NCBI RefSeq assembly: GCF_014648295.1
Contig: NZ_BMQV01000046.1
Location: 1-34,761, forward strand
Direction: 5' to 3'
DNA: 34,761 nucleotides
From: Shewanella saliphila
GTDB taxonomy: Bacteria; Pseudomonadota; Gammaproteobacteria; Enterobacterales; Shewanellaceae
Position numbers and translations under genes: made by a program. A model generated the notes under the pieces. That model worked only from the letters and a program-made list of their open reading frames with translations, did not search any database and was not told where the DNA came from. Shown here one piece after another: positions 17,751-26,288 of this stretch. The number at the start of each line of letters is the position of its first letter. Position 1 is the stretch's first letter.

Positions 17751-19646
17751 ATGAAGTTAAAGTTTGATAAAGCCTTATCATTAGTCGCAATTGGCGTATT
17801 AAGTGTTATTGGTTCGGCTCAAGCCGCGTCTGTATATGAAATTGTTAACATTGAAGATTACGATTTAAATGGCACATTAGATGGCACTCGAAATGGCTAC
17901 GCAATGGCTATCAACGACGAAAATGAGCTCGTTGGTATTTCGAAAGGTAAAAATAAGCTAACCACAGACGATGTTGATGACTCTGTTATTGATGTTGAAG
18001 ACGGTATTTCAGAAGCCGAAACCATTACTTATTCTGTTTATTCAGAAATTGAAGCCAACAACTTTACTTTTATTGCCAGTGAGAACGCTTCAGTAGGCTC
18101 TTGGGTGCCTGAGTTCTATAGTATTGCCGATACATTTGATCCTGCGAATGAAGATTATGATGACGACGATGAATTGATTGTAAACGATGTTGATACTTAC
18201 TTTTATGGTATTAATAATAATGGTGTAAAAGTAGGAGCCTACACAGGTGAAGAGCTTACACTAGACTACGAAGGCACAAGTACTACTCAAGAGTACTTCT
18301 ATTACCGCGAATTTGAACTGCGCGGTATAGCGATTAAAAATGGCGTTGAATACCCGCTATTGCCATCATTTACTACTTATGAGCGTGATCAAACTTCCGA
18401 CGTTGATGCCGCCACGGTTGAAGTGGGCGGTTGGTCGCTTGCCTCAAGAGTCAATAGTGACAACTTAGTGGTGGGTTATGGTAGTACCGAGCTTTCATCA
18501 GCCAGTGAAGATCGTATTGATAACTGTATTGAAGAAGCTGAAGATACCGATGATGATAACCCAATCCCTACCGATATTTGTGTGCAAATTCTGCAATACC
18601 CTGATGAAGACTCAGGCACTCGCTATATTCAATATCAAACCCGTGGCTTTGTGTGGGAGCTTGATAATCTAGATGAAGACGGCTTAGCAGAAAGGACTGA
18701 ATTAGAGCTTGGTCTTACTCCTGATGACGATGATACACTCATTTATACTGCACAAGGTCTTGGTATTAATTCTAACGGTGATGTAGCCGGGCGTTCGCAC
18801 GTATACCGTAACGGTGATGAAGATGATTTATATTTTGATGCCGCTTACTGGACCAGAGATGAAAATGGCGATTACGAATACAATTGGGTAGAAATGGAAG
18901 ACGAAGTCTACTATTCAATTGCCTATGACATCAACGACTCTGGCATTCTAGTGGGGAGTTACACTAAATACATTGATGGTTATTTGCGTAGTAAGTTCTT
19001 TACCTTTGACACCAACAACCCTGAAGAAGGTATTACCACGCCTAACGATTTCCAAACATCGTTATCAGATTTAAGCAGTAAAGGTAAAGACATCAACAAC
19101 CAAGGGCAGGTTGTAGGTTACATTGAGTCTACATACGACAAAGATACTCCGCGTCCTAAAGTTGGCTTTTTATACGACATGAACACTGAAGAATTTGTTG
19201 ATTTAAATGAACAATTAACATGTGAGTCAAAAGGTTTTTTACGTAACACCGATGGTGATTGGGAGCGCAATACAGTCAGCGTACAAGATGGCACCGGTGA
19301 GATTTTGACCTACGAAAGTGATATTTCAGTAGTAGAAGCGAACAGCATCAACGAAGATGGCACTATTGTGGGTACCGCGTTTATCCTTAAACCTGAATAT
19401 CAATACGACACCAGTGGTGAGCTGATTGTTGGCGAAAATGGCTTAGCACTATTTGAGTTAGACGGTAATGGCGACCCTGTGACGTCATATTTGCCTCGTA
19501 TGGTCGTGCTTACACCTACGGGAGGTGAAGCTTGTTCATCTACAGATGCTGAAGATGATGACGCATACGAACGTCAAGGCGCTGCAAGTTTTGGTTGGTT
19601 ATTCGCTCTGCCATTACTGTGGTTACGTCGTCGAGTTAAAAAGTAA
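17751..19646 (+). CDS. Secreted acidic DUF3466 family protein with C-terminal sorting-like tail
   Basis: 631 residues. The signal peptide ends at about residue 25 (GSAQA/ASVY). The mature protein is very rich in Asp and Glu, with repeated short 'INxxGxxVG' type stretches (e.g. INDENELVG, INNNGVKVG, INSNGDVAG, INDSGILVG, INNQGQVVG, INEDGTIVG), which resemble the repeats of HAF/beta-propeller-like DUF3466 proteins. The C-terminus, SFGWLFALPLLWLRRRVKK, is a short hydrophobic span followed by a basic tail, like the GlyGly-CTERM signals processed by rhombosortase, with the glycine motif poorly conserved. The gene lies between uup and rmf as in other Shewanella-type genomes. The function is unknown; AGGAA precedes the ATG. 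Confidence 0.85.
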   Translation: MKLKFDKALSLVAIGVLSVIGSAQAASVYEIVNIEDYDLNGTLDGTRNGYAMAINDENELVGISKGKNKLTTDDVDDSVIDVEDGISEAETITYSVYSEIEANNFTFIASENASVGSWVPEFYSIADTFDPANEDYDDDDELIVNDVDTYFYGINNNGVKVGAYTGEELTLDYEGTSTTQEYFYYREFELRGIAIKNGVEYPLLPSFTTYERDQTSDVDAATVEVGGWSLASRVNSDNLVVGYGSTELSSASEDRIDNCIEEAEDTDDDNPIPTDICVQILQYPDEDSGTRYIQYQTRGFVWELDNLDEDGLAERTELELGLTPDDDDTLIYTAQGLGINSNGDVAGRSHVYRNGDEDDLYFDAAYWTRDENGDYEYNWVEMEDEVYYSIAYDINDSGILVGSYTKYIDGYLRSKFFTFDTNNPEEGITTPNDFQTSLSDLSSKGKDINNQGQVVGYIESTYDKDTPRPKVGFLYDMNTEEFVDLNEQLTCESKGFLRNTDGDWERNTVSVQDGTGEILTYESDISVVEANSINEDGTIVGTAFILKPEYQYDTSGELIVGENGLALFELDGNGDPVTSYLPRMVVLTPTGGEACSSTDAEDDDAYERQGAASFGWLFALPLLWLRRRVKK

Positions 19647-19695
19647 CCGTTAATCACGGTAATCCTTAAGCTAAAAAGTGTTGGTTTAGGGACTC

Positions 19696-19728
19696 AAAAA
19701 AAATCGAGGATATCCTCGATTTTTTTTT
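19696..19728. terminator. Bidirectional intrinsic terminator after the DUF3466 gene
   Basis: Perfect palindrome TCGAGGATATCCTCGA (19704-19719) flanked by an A run on the left and a T run on the right, so it can work on both strands. It separates the operon from rmf. Confidence 0.85.
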
Positions 19729-19787
19729 AATTTATTTCTCAATACCTTAATAAAAAATCCATAAAACGGTCATTTTTTTGATTGATC

Positions 19788-19816
19788 TTGGCTAAAAAAA
19801 CGTCTATTTCTATATG
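19788..19816 (+). promoter_or_regulatory. Putative rmf promoter
   Basis: TTGGCT (19788-19793), 17-base spacer, TATATG (19811-19816), about 57 bases before the rmf ATG. In E. coli, rmf is induced by ppGpp and cAMP-CRP on entry to stationary phase; I see no clear CRP site here. Confidence 0.4.
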
Positions 19817-19872
19817 CAAGGCTTCAGATCCATCTCGTTAAACAGAAGCCTGTAATGGAAGAGGACACATGC

Positions 19873-20049
19873 ATGAAAAGACAGAAAAGAGATCGTTTAG
19901 ACAGAGCTTTTTCAAAAGGATTTCAGGCAGGAATAGGGGGACGTTCGAAGGAGGTTTGCCCTCACTCAAATCTGGACTCTCGGTCTCAATGGCTTGGTGG
20001 ATGGCGCGAAGGAGTAGATGGCCGCCTGAGTGGATTGTTTAACAAATAA
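19873..20049 (+). CDS. rmf: Ribosome modulation factor
   Basis: 58 residues, beginning MKRQKRDRLDRAFSKG, which tracks E. coli RMF (MKRQKRDRLERAHQRG) closely, and containing the conserved GGRSKEVCP and SQWLGGWREG blocks. RMF binds the 30S subunit and causes 100S ribosome dimers in stationary phase. The ATG at 19873 has GAGGA seven bases upstream; an upstream start at 19855 is in frame but lacks support. The gene is single, with a terminator on both sides. Confidence 0.95.
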   Translation: MKRQKRDRLDRAFSKGFQAGIGGRSKEVCPHSNLDSRSQWLGGWREGVDGRLSGLFNK

Positions 20050-20060
20050 CAGCCAATAAA

Positions 20061-20091
20061 AATGCCCTCAAGATGTTTATCCGAGGGCATT
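20061..20091. terminator. Hairpin between convergent rmf and fabA
   Basis: Nine-base stem AATGCCCTC / GAGGGCATT with a 13-base loop and A/T-rich flanks (AAAA before, TATTGTATTT after). It sits between the two facing stop codons and can serve both. Confidence 0.65.
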
Positions 20092-20131
20092 ATTGTATTT
20101 GGGGCTTATCCCTAATTTTTTAAACGTTTGA

Positions 20132-20647
20132 TTAGAATGTAGATGTATCGCTAAAAATACCCACTTTCAAATCGGTAGCTGAATAAATCTGACGACCATC
20201 AACTTCCATAGTAGCATCGGCAATACCCATGACCAGTTTACGATGGATCTTACGTTTAATGTTCAGTTTGTAGGTCACCTTTTTAGCGTCAGGTAACACC
20301 TGGCCGGTAAACTTAACCTCACCTACACCAAGAGCACGACCTTTACCTTCAGCGCCTTCCCAGCCTAAATAAAAGCCGACTAACTGCCACATTGCATCTA
20401 AGCCTAAGCAACCTGGCATCACAGGATCTGTTTTAAAGTGGCAATCAAAAAACCATAAATCAGGAGTAATATCGAGTTCGGCAACAATTTCACCTTTACC
20501 AAATTCACCGCCATCTTCATTGATAGTAATAATGCGGTCAATCATCAACATATTATCGACAGGTAAACGCGGTCTATTAGGGCCTAAAAGATTTCCGTTT
20601 CCACAGGCGACAAGTTGTTCTTTAGTAAAACTGTTAGCTTTTTCCAT
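20132..20647 (-). CDS. fabA: 3-hydroxydecanoyl-ACP dehydratase/isomerase FabA
   Basis: 171 residues, same as E. coli FabA. Hot-dog fold with the catalytic H70 in DCHF and D84 in LGLDAMWQ. Dehydrates 3-hydroxydecanoyl-ACP and isomerises the product to the cis-3 form, the branch point for unsaturated fatty acids. The start ATG (complement of 20645-20647) has a short upstream region to the Lon-like gene on the same strand, with 77 bases between them, as in E. coli ycbZ-fabA. Confidence 0.97.
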   Translation of the reverse strand: MEKANSFTKEQLVACGNGNLLGPNRPRLPVDNMLMIDRIITINEDGGEFGKGEIVAELDITPDLWFFDCHFKTDPVMPGCLGLDAMWQLVGFYLGWEGAEGKGRALGVGEVKFTGQVLPDAKKVTYKLNIKRKIHRKLVMGIADATMEVDGRQIYSATDLKVGIFSDTSTF

Positions 20648-20724
20648 TTAATCCTATACCACTCTAATTAACTATATAATGCCAACAAGATAGCGAACAC
20701 GTGTAAGCTAAACAACTCCGATCA

Positions 20725-22464
20725 CTAAATAATACGTAACTTAGCTAGCAATTTAGCAAAAAAGTTGAGCTCAACATCTTCATCATCTTGACCCGCGAGT
20801 TTATCTAATCGTTGTTGTACTAAACCATAAAGGGTTTCAGGTGCAAAATCGTTGTCTTCATTGGCAACTCCCGCTGGCATTTGCATTAAAATTTCAACGG
20901 CTTCGTCCATATGTTCAATGGCATGAACATGAAATAATCCCTTATTAACTGCTTCAATTACAGCGGGTTCTAAATTAAGTTGCAACACGTTTGCTTTAGG
21001 AATAATCACCCCTTGCTCACCCGTAAGACCTCGGCGTTGGCATAAGGTATAAAATCCTTCAATCTTTTCATTCACGCCGCCAATCGCTTGTACATTGCCA
21101 AACTGATCTAACGCACCTGTTACGGCTAAACTTTGTACAATAGGTTGTTCGGCAATGGCGGACATTAAACAGCAATACTCCGCTAATGACGCACTGTCAC
21201 CATCAATTTCTTGGTATGACTGTTCAAACACAATGTTAGCATTGAGGTGTAGCGGAGCATCGCGGCCAAAAATACGATATAAACACGCCGATAAAATCAT
21301 CATACCTTTAGTATGGATATTACCGCCCAATTCCGATTTTCGTTCAATGTCGGCCACTTCACCGTCGCCATAGTGGACAGATGTGGTAATACGGGCAGGC
21401 TCACCATAAGTGTAATCACCCGTATCAATGACCGTTAGGCCATTAATTTGACCCACCATAGCACCTTTAGTTGGCAGATTTATGAAATTGTCATCAAAAC
21501 TCTGTGCAGAATATAATTCAGAGCTATTATGACGAAACTTAAGCTTCTCCAGCGCTTTAGCAATTACTGCTCCATTCAATAACGACTTACCAGCATACGC
21601 TTTGGCTTGAGCTAACAATTGCTTAATTTCAAGCATACTCAAACTTAATCGTTGCTGATGCTCCACAAGTCGAGAGCTATACCAAAATAAAGGTAACAAG
21701 CTCGATGCGTCTAATTCTGCAGATTCATCTTTGGCTAATACATTGAGCCATTGCACGTAAGCCGACTCAGGGTGCTGAGTTAAATCAACTTCGTTACTCA
21801 TTTCAGCCAGTAATGGGAAGTGACGGCTAAACTTGCGATCTTCAAGCCGCAGCTGACTGTATGACAATCCCGAGCCCACTAAGATTATTTTACAATTAAC
21901 CGGAATAGGGGCAAGTTCACTATTAATGCGATAGTAACCGTCATGCAGGATTTGCATTAACAAATCCCACAGGTTCTCACGTTGCCAAATAGACTCTAAA
22001 CATATAAACACCATATGATTTGACGCCAACGCACCAGGCTTATACACACTGGCTTTGTCAGTTTTTATCATTCGGCCTAATAAATCAGCCCGGCGAATGG
22101 TGCCCTGTAAATAACAAGACAATGACTCTTGTTTAGCTATAATCCCCACGTTTTGCGGCGGCAATACCGACTGCCATTTAAACTGTATCTCAGCATCGTC
22201 AGACAATTTTTTTGTCGCGACTAAGTAATTATTAGACGGCGTATCAGCCTGAGACACTAATGCCTTGATAAATAAAGGTCTATCAACACCAGAGTAGTCA
22301 CCAAGAAACAAATGCTGCGAATCGATTTTGGTCATTAATTTAAATGCATCTACAGCGCGTTCTTGACCAAGCAGTAAATGACTTAAAAAATCAGTCGATG
22401 TCGCAGTTTCTGGTAAATGATATTGAGGGGCAAGTTTGGCACTAGGCAGTAACGTTGGATTCAT
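20725..22464 (-). CDS. Lon-like protease of the YcbZ (LonH) type
   Basis: 579 residues from the ATG at complement 22462-22464; the frame extends upstream to a TTG at 22557 but that N-terminus (hydrophobic MYSLVNVLRLLLRFML) has no counterpart in YcbZ, which has 586. The C-terminal Lon protease domain is clear: DGDSAS carries the catalytic serine (S424) and GGVNEK has the catalytic lysine (K467), 43 apart as in E. coli Lon (S679/K722). No Walker A motif is visible in the N-terminal ~300 residues, so it is a Lon-like enzyme without an evident ATPase. The substrate is unknown. It lies upstream of fabA, as in E. coli. No strong Shine-Dalgarno sequence is visible. Confidence 0.88.
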   Translation of the reverse strand: MNPTLLPSAKLAPQYHLPETATSTDFLSHLLLGQERAVDAFKLMTKIDSQHLFLGDYSGVDRPLFIKALVSQADTPSNNYLVATKKLSDDAEIQFKWQSVLPPQNVGIIAKQESLSCYLQGTIRRADLLGRMIKTDKASVYKPGALASNHMVFICLESIWQRENLWDLLMQILHDGYYRINSELAPIPVNCKIILVGSGLSYSQLRLEDRKFSRHFPLLAEMSNEVDLTQHPESAYVQWLNVLAKDESAELDASSLLPLFWYSSRLVEHQQRLSLSMLEIKQLLAQAKAYAGKSLLNGAVIAKALEKLKFRHNSSELYSAQSFDDNFINLPTKGAMVGQINGLTVIDTGDYTYGEPARITTSVHYGDGEVADIERKSELGGNIHTKGMMILSACLYRIFGRDAPLHLNANIVFEQSYQEIDGDSASLAEYCCLMSAIAEQPIVQSLAVTGALDQFGNVQAIGGVNEKIEGFYTLCQRRGLTGEQGVIIPKANVLQLNLEPAVIEAVNKGLFHVHAIEHMDEAVEILMQMPAGVANEDNDFAPETLYGLVQQRLDKLAGQDDEDVELNFFAKLLAKLRII

Positions 22465-22682
22465 ATAGTGATAATTTGGCCATGACAACAAATAATAATC
22501 ATTCGATATTAGCATAAAGCGTAACAAAAGCCTCAGCACATTTACGAGAGAGTACAATTATGTACGCCTTGTAATTGCTGATGTCTGGACTCAAAAAAGC
22601 CACTTGTTGGTGTACTCAATGCACAAAATTAAAACAGGGCGATTAAATGCTATACATTTGGGCATATTTTTTAAATTTATGG

Positions 22683-22711
22683 TTTACAAGCAAACGAGTT
22701 ACTTATATTAT
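22683..22711 (+). promoter_or_regulatory. Promoter of tRNA-Ser(TGA)
   Basis: TTTACA (22683-22688), 17-base spacer, TATTAT (22706-22711), followed by TCACGCCG before the tRNA starts at 22723. Confidence 0.6.
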
Positions 22712-22722
22712 TCACGCCGTTC

Positions 22723-22812
22723 GGAGGGATGGCAGAGTGGTCGAATGCACCGGTCTTGAAAACCGGCAACGGTTTATCCCGTTCTAGGGTTCAAATCCCT
22801 ATCCCTCCGCCA
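22723..22812 (+). tRNA. serT: tRNA-Ser(TGA)
   Basis: 90 bases with encoded CCA, a long variable arm (AACGGTTTATCCCGTT) and the anticodon TGA in CTTGAAAA. Acceptor GGAGGGA pairs with TCCCTCC. The 3' end adjoins an integrase relic, consistent with use as an island attachment site. Symbol by isoacceptor only. Confidence 0.95.
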
Positions 22813-22828
22813 CATTAAATACAAAAAA

Positions 22829-22854
22829 GCCGTTGATTATCAACGGCTTTTTTT
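22829..22854 (+). terminator. Intrinsic terminator of tRNA-Ser
   Basis: Eight-base stem GCCGTTGA / TCAACGGC, loop TTA, then seven T. Confidence 0.9.
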
Positions 22855-22915
22855 GTTTTTGGCGTTTGAGGGGCTCTCCATAAGGATTGACTCAGACAAT
22901 GTATCCGTTTTTTAC

Positions 22916-23154
22916 ATGAGCAGAGCACCCAACAACGTATACTTCACACGGTTCTGTTTAGCCAAATATTTACGCGACAAGGGCTTTCCCTTTGACGTAA
23001 AAGTCTCCTTACTGACTCGTGACAGAGCAGAAGCATTTTTACTCAAATAATGACCGGTAACATTGATGTTGTCGGAGCACTCAAAAAAATCATCAAATCT
23101 ATTGACCATCAAACCTGTATACAATTATGTCGTTACTTGTACAAAAAATGGGTG
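22916..23154 (+). pseudogene. N-terminal relic of a tyrosine recombinase (integrase), frameshifted
   Basis: The frame from the ATG at 22916 reads MSRAPNNVYFTRFCLAKYLR, then GFPFDVKVSLLTRDRAEAF, which fits the N-terminal arm-binding region of phage/island integrases ('VYYTRxxxPxxLRxxGFPFDxxVSLxTxDRxEA'). It stops at TAA (23048-23050) and the following frame, MTGNIDVVGALKKIIKSIDH, continues the same kind of sequence, so one frameshift separates them. All of the core-binding and catalytic domain (R-H-R-Y) is missing. It sits 104 bases after tRNA-Ser, the usual position of an island integrase. No ribosome binding site is visible; it is not expected to work. Confidence 0.6.
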
Positions 23155-23529
23155 GCTCGATTTTTTTGTTTTGATATGGCGGGAAATGCTGAACAATTAA
23201 AAGCAATAGAACAGTATATGGGCAAAAATTTAACTTATTGCTTGCAAGTTGGACTAACGCATTGGGATTCGGCTTCGTTCTCCTCGCCATTTACCCATAC
23301 CGACAGCGAAATGTTTTTTGCGCCAGGGCATATTCAAAAGCGCATTACCCAATGGGGCGCAAAAGAGTTTGAGCGCCAATCCATGAGTTTTATGGCAAAA
23401 AGTATGCAGCGCAGTGCCAGTTGGTTAGCGTTTACTACGATAGATGGCATTGAACAAATGACAGGGGTTTACGCTGATGTATGTAACGGGGTTTTAGCAC
23501 CAGAAAAAGGCATCATTGTGAAGCCTTAG
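23155..23529 (+). pseudogene. C-terminal fragment of a DUF2855 family protein, fused to integrase relic frame
   Basis: The frame that begins at 23050 runs to 23529 (159 codons). From about codon 36 it changes character to FFCFDMAGNAEQLKAIEQYM and then GLTHWDSASFSSPFTHTDSE, MFFAPGHIQKRITQWG and the APEKGIIVKP end, the pattern of the C-terminal third of DUF2855 proteins (usually ~360 residues). The N-terminal two thirds are absent, replaced by integrase sequence, so this looks like a deletion junction. The intact frame could still be translated. DUF2855 has no assigned function. Confidence 0.55.
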
Positions 23530-23634
23530 TTGTTAACGCCTGATTTTTTAACTTTAGCAGTTGGTATCTGTTGGTTATCGATAGCTTATAGGTATGCCTT
23601 ACTATTACACTTGTTAGCGTGTGGTTGGTATGGT

Positions 23635-24612
23635 TTATCTGTGCGTTACTGCTGTGTTGAGATCGCTATATAAGCTTTTAATGGCGTTTCTTAACCAGGA
23701 TATTTTAGGGTTTTGATTATTACGTTTATGCCAAATGAGGGTGAAGGGGATCATCAGTTTTGCTTGAAACGTGCTGTCGACAGGGATGGGTAAACACACT
23801 AAGTCGGGGTGCACTTTGTGACAGTAATGTTGGCAATATTGCGGCGCTGTTGTGATCATCTCGTGGCCGGGTTGAGCGGTCATAAATAACGATTGCTCAA
23901 AGGTAGCCATGGTGAGTTCAATACTACGTTGTAGACCCATTTCAATTAACACTTCATCTAATGCCCAGGTGTCACATTTTTCCCAGGTGATATTGATTTG
24001 CGGGTACTTTACAAAGGTCGAAATATTCCACTCTTCTTGTAACGCAGGGTGATCTTTATGCAGATAAACCACCGGAAGATCGATAAATAACACTTCATAA
24101 TTAATAAAGTAGGGCAGCAGTTCAATTGACTCTTTTGATCTGGGGTGACTTTCGCGTCCAGTAAAGCCAATATCAACTTCGCCTCGGATAATGGCTTCAA
24201 TGGAGTCGTAATCCCAGTTATGCACTTTGACTTTAGCATCAGGGTATTTGTGGTAAATCTGTTGGCTTAACTGATTAAACATGGTCAGTAAGAGCGGTGA
24301 TTCCATCGCAAGGTTAAAGCGAATACCATTGGGGATTTCATCACCACGTTTTGCTAATAGTTGACTGCTTAATTGCAGCCAATCGGCTAACTCTTGCTCC
24401 ATGCTAATGGCCAGCGAGGTTGGGCTAAATCCATGGGGCGTTTTAACAAACAGCGGGTCGTCAAACCACTCTCTTAATTTGCTCAGTGATTTGCTCACCG
24501 TTGAAGGTGTCACATTGAGCTTTTTGGCTGCTTTAGACACACTCAATTCTTGCAACAGTAACTGCAAAATAATAAGCAGGTTGAGATCAAGACGTGCTAA
24601 CGATTTGTTCAT
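23635..24612 (-). CDS. yidZ: LysR-type transcriptional regulator YidZ
   Basis: 325 residues from the ATG at complement 24610-24612 (GAG eight bases upstream); an in-frame GTG at 24621 is three codons earlier. The N-terminal winged helix-turn-helix (LDLNLLIILQLLLQE and KKLNVTPSTVSKSLSKLREW) is followed by a periplasmic-binding-like effector domain. The body follows E. coli YidZ closely, for example GEVDIGFTGRESHPRS and PFTLIWHKRNNQNPKISWLR. In E. coli YidZ is linked to anaerobic nitric oxide resistance, with effector unknown. It overlaps the 3' end of mdtL by 26 bases, the same mdtL-yidZ order as in E. coli, so they are one transcription unit. Confidence 0.92.
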   Translation of the reverse strand: MNKSLARLDLNLLIILQLLLQELSVSKAAKKLNVTPSTVSKSLSKLREWFDDPLFVKTPHGFSPTSLAISMEQELADWLQLSSQLLAKRGDEIPNGIRFNLAMESPLLLTMFNQLSQQIYHKYPDAKVKVHNWDYDSIEAIIRGEVDIGFTGRESHPRSKESIELLPYFINYEVLFIDLPVVYLHKDHPALQEEWNISTFVKYPQINITWEKCDTWALDEVLIEMGLQRSIELTMATFEQSLFMTAQPGHEMITTAPQYCQHYCHKVHPDLVCLPIPVDSTFQAKLMIPFTLIWHKRNNQNPKISWLRNAIKSLYSDLNTAVTHR

Positions 24613-25810
24613 GGGTGTCACTCTGCAGTGGTGAAGGGATTAATAGTATTAAAACCATGCTAATAACACCACCAATAAGCAAGATTAATATCAGCATATT
24701 CAATGCACTTACCCCTAACAAACCCAGCAACCAAATAAATAATGCTGAACTGCAAACCTGAACAACACCCAGTATTGAACTGGCCACGCCGGCCCTAAAG
24801 CGGTATGGGCTTAATGCTTGGCTCATCACCACACCAAAGCCAATAGAAAAACTGACACAAATAAGACTAAAACCGAATAAGCTCAGTAATTGATAGTTCG
24901 GCGCTAATTGCGTTACCCCAAGTATGATTGCAGCAGTGACAAATAATCCTTGAGAGACAATCATTAAGCTGCGCTGGTGGAAAAAAGACAACGCAAATGG
25001 CATTGCAAACGAGGTTAACATACTCACCAGTGCAGTTAAGGCCATGGTGGTTGAGTATTCGCCGCGGCTAAAACCCATGGTATTCATGATTAACATCGGA
25101 GATGTATTTACAAAAGTCAAAATTGCGGTTACGGCAATGGCACTAATGAGTAATCTGCTTAAGAAAAATCGCTCATAAAAAGATTCTGTCGCGGCTATTT
25201 GCGCATCTGTTGTGGGTGCCGATTTGTGTGAGTGTCCAGCCGATGGCATTAGCGTTTTATTGTGGGTTTCTTGTAACACAAACACAGATAGCAAACACAC
25301 CAATACTCCCATCCCCGCCATGGTGATAAACAAGCTTGACCAAGGATAACGAAGCATAATCAAGTGGCCTATCACAGGGGCAATGACCGGCATAATACAG
25401 GTAATACCATTGACCATGGATAACACCTTTGCCCGCCGCTCGTCGTCTAATGTATCGCGTAAAATAGCAAAGGCGACCACGTAACAACACCCAGCGCCAA
25501 TGCCTTGAATAAAACGGACTATCAAAAAGGTTTGGCTGTTATCGACTATACTTCCCATGGTTGAGGCGAGGGTAAAAATAATCGCCCCAGCAATGGCGAT
25601 AGGTTTTCTGCCAATTTTGTCAGCTAATTTACCGGCAAACAGCATGGTCGTCGCCATGCCAGCTAAATATACAGAAAAGGCAATATGCAGTTGTGATTCA
25701 CTCGCGCCTAAGTCTTTGGCTATTTGAGGCAAGCCGACTAAATAGAGATCGATTGCCGTTGGATAGAGCAGAACGAGCGCAAAGCTACAGAGTATAAATC
25801 GAGTCATCAT
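24587..25810 (-). CDS. mdtL: MFS drug efflux transporter MdtL
   Basis: 407 residues with 12 predicted membrane spans. Closely follows E. coli MdtL: FALVLLYPTAIDLYLVGLP at the start, LHIAFSVYLAGMATTMLFAG, GAGCCYVVAFAILRDTLDD and the GFGVVMSQALSPYRFRAGVA block in the second half. MdtL is a Bcr/CflA-type proton-coupled exporter conferring chloramphenicol resistance when overexpressed in E. coli. Two ATG codons are adjacent (25810 and 25807); a GAAG sequence lies slightly too close to the first, so the second may be used. Divergent from the chemotaxis receptor gene. Confidence 0.93.
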   Translation of the reverse strand: MMTRFILCSFALVLLYPTAIDLYLVGLPQIAKDLGASESQLHIAFSVYLAGMATTMLFAGKLADKIGRKPIAIAGAIIFTLASTMGSIVDNSQTFLIVRFIQGIGAGCCYVVAFAILRDTLDDERRAKVLSMVNGITCIMPVIAPVIGHLIMLRYPWSSLFITMAGMGVLVCLLSVFVLQETHNKTLMPSAGHSHKSAPTTDAQIAATESFYERFFLSRLLISAIAVTAILTFVNTSPMLIMNTMGFSRGEYSTTMALTALVSMLTSFAMPFALSFFHQRSLMIVSQGLFVTAAIILGVTQLAPNYQLLSLFGFSLICVSFSIGFGVVMSQALSPYRFRAGVASSILGVVQVCSSALFIWLLGLLGVSALNMLILILLIGGVISMVLILLIPSPLQSDTHEQIVSTS

Positions 25811-26288
25811 ATCTTCACTTATTAGTTATCCCGAGCTCAGGTTAGTTAGCTAAGGATAAAGTGAACGTATGAGATACACGAGTTGCCATTTTGACAACAG
25901 GTATTTCCAATTACGACATAGGTATATTGAGCGCAGTTTAAGGCATGCTCACTTAACCGATAACAACGATTTTGCTTTACTATCGTGAGCTAACTGATTG
26001 TTGTACTCGTATAAAACATGCAGATTTTGGCTCTTTGTATTGGTAACTTGAAATCGTTGAAATTATTTAGCGATTTCTTCGGTCTTTGTCTGCGAGAGTT
26101 TTGGTCTTTTTTGAACATCTGTTACATTATAGCGTTAAGCATTGATATGGCGTTCTTATGGTTGTATTTCGAGCAAAACGTTAATTAACTTGCTGTGGTA
26201 ATTTAACGGTCAAATAAATATTTTACTTACGCTTTAGTCATTTAGCGCAGAGTATCTAACATACTCAATCACATATAAGGTTTTAATA
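25811..26288. other. 478-base intergenic region between mdtL and the chemotaxis receptor
   Basis: No gene or RNA fold recognised. It must hold the divergent promoters; I see no convincing -35/-10 pair for either gene and no flagellar sigma-28 promoter for the receptor. A TTGACA at 25891-25896 lacks a -10 at proper spacing. Confidence 0.5.

Noticed and set aside
22465..22557. Longer N-terminus for the Lon-like protease from TTG
   Set aside because: No ribosome binding site and no match to YcbZ; homologous length fits the ATG at 22464.
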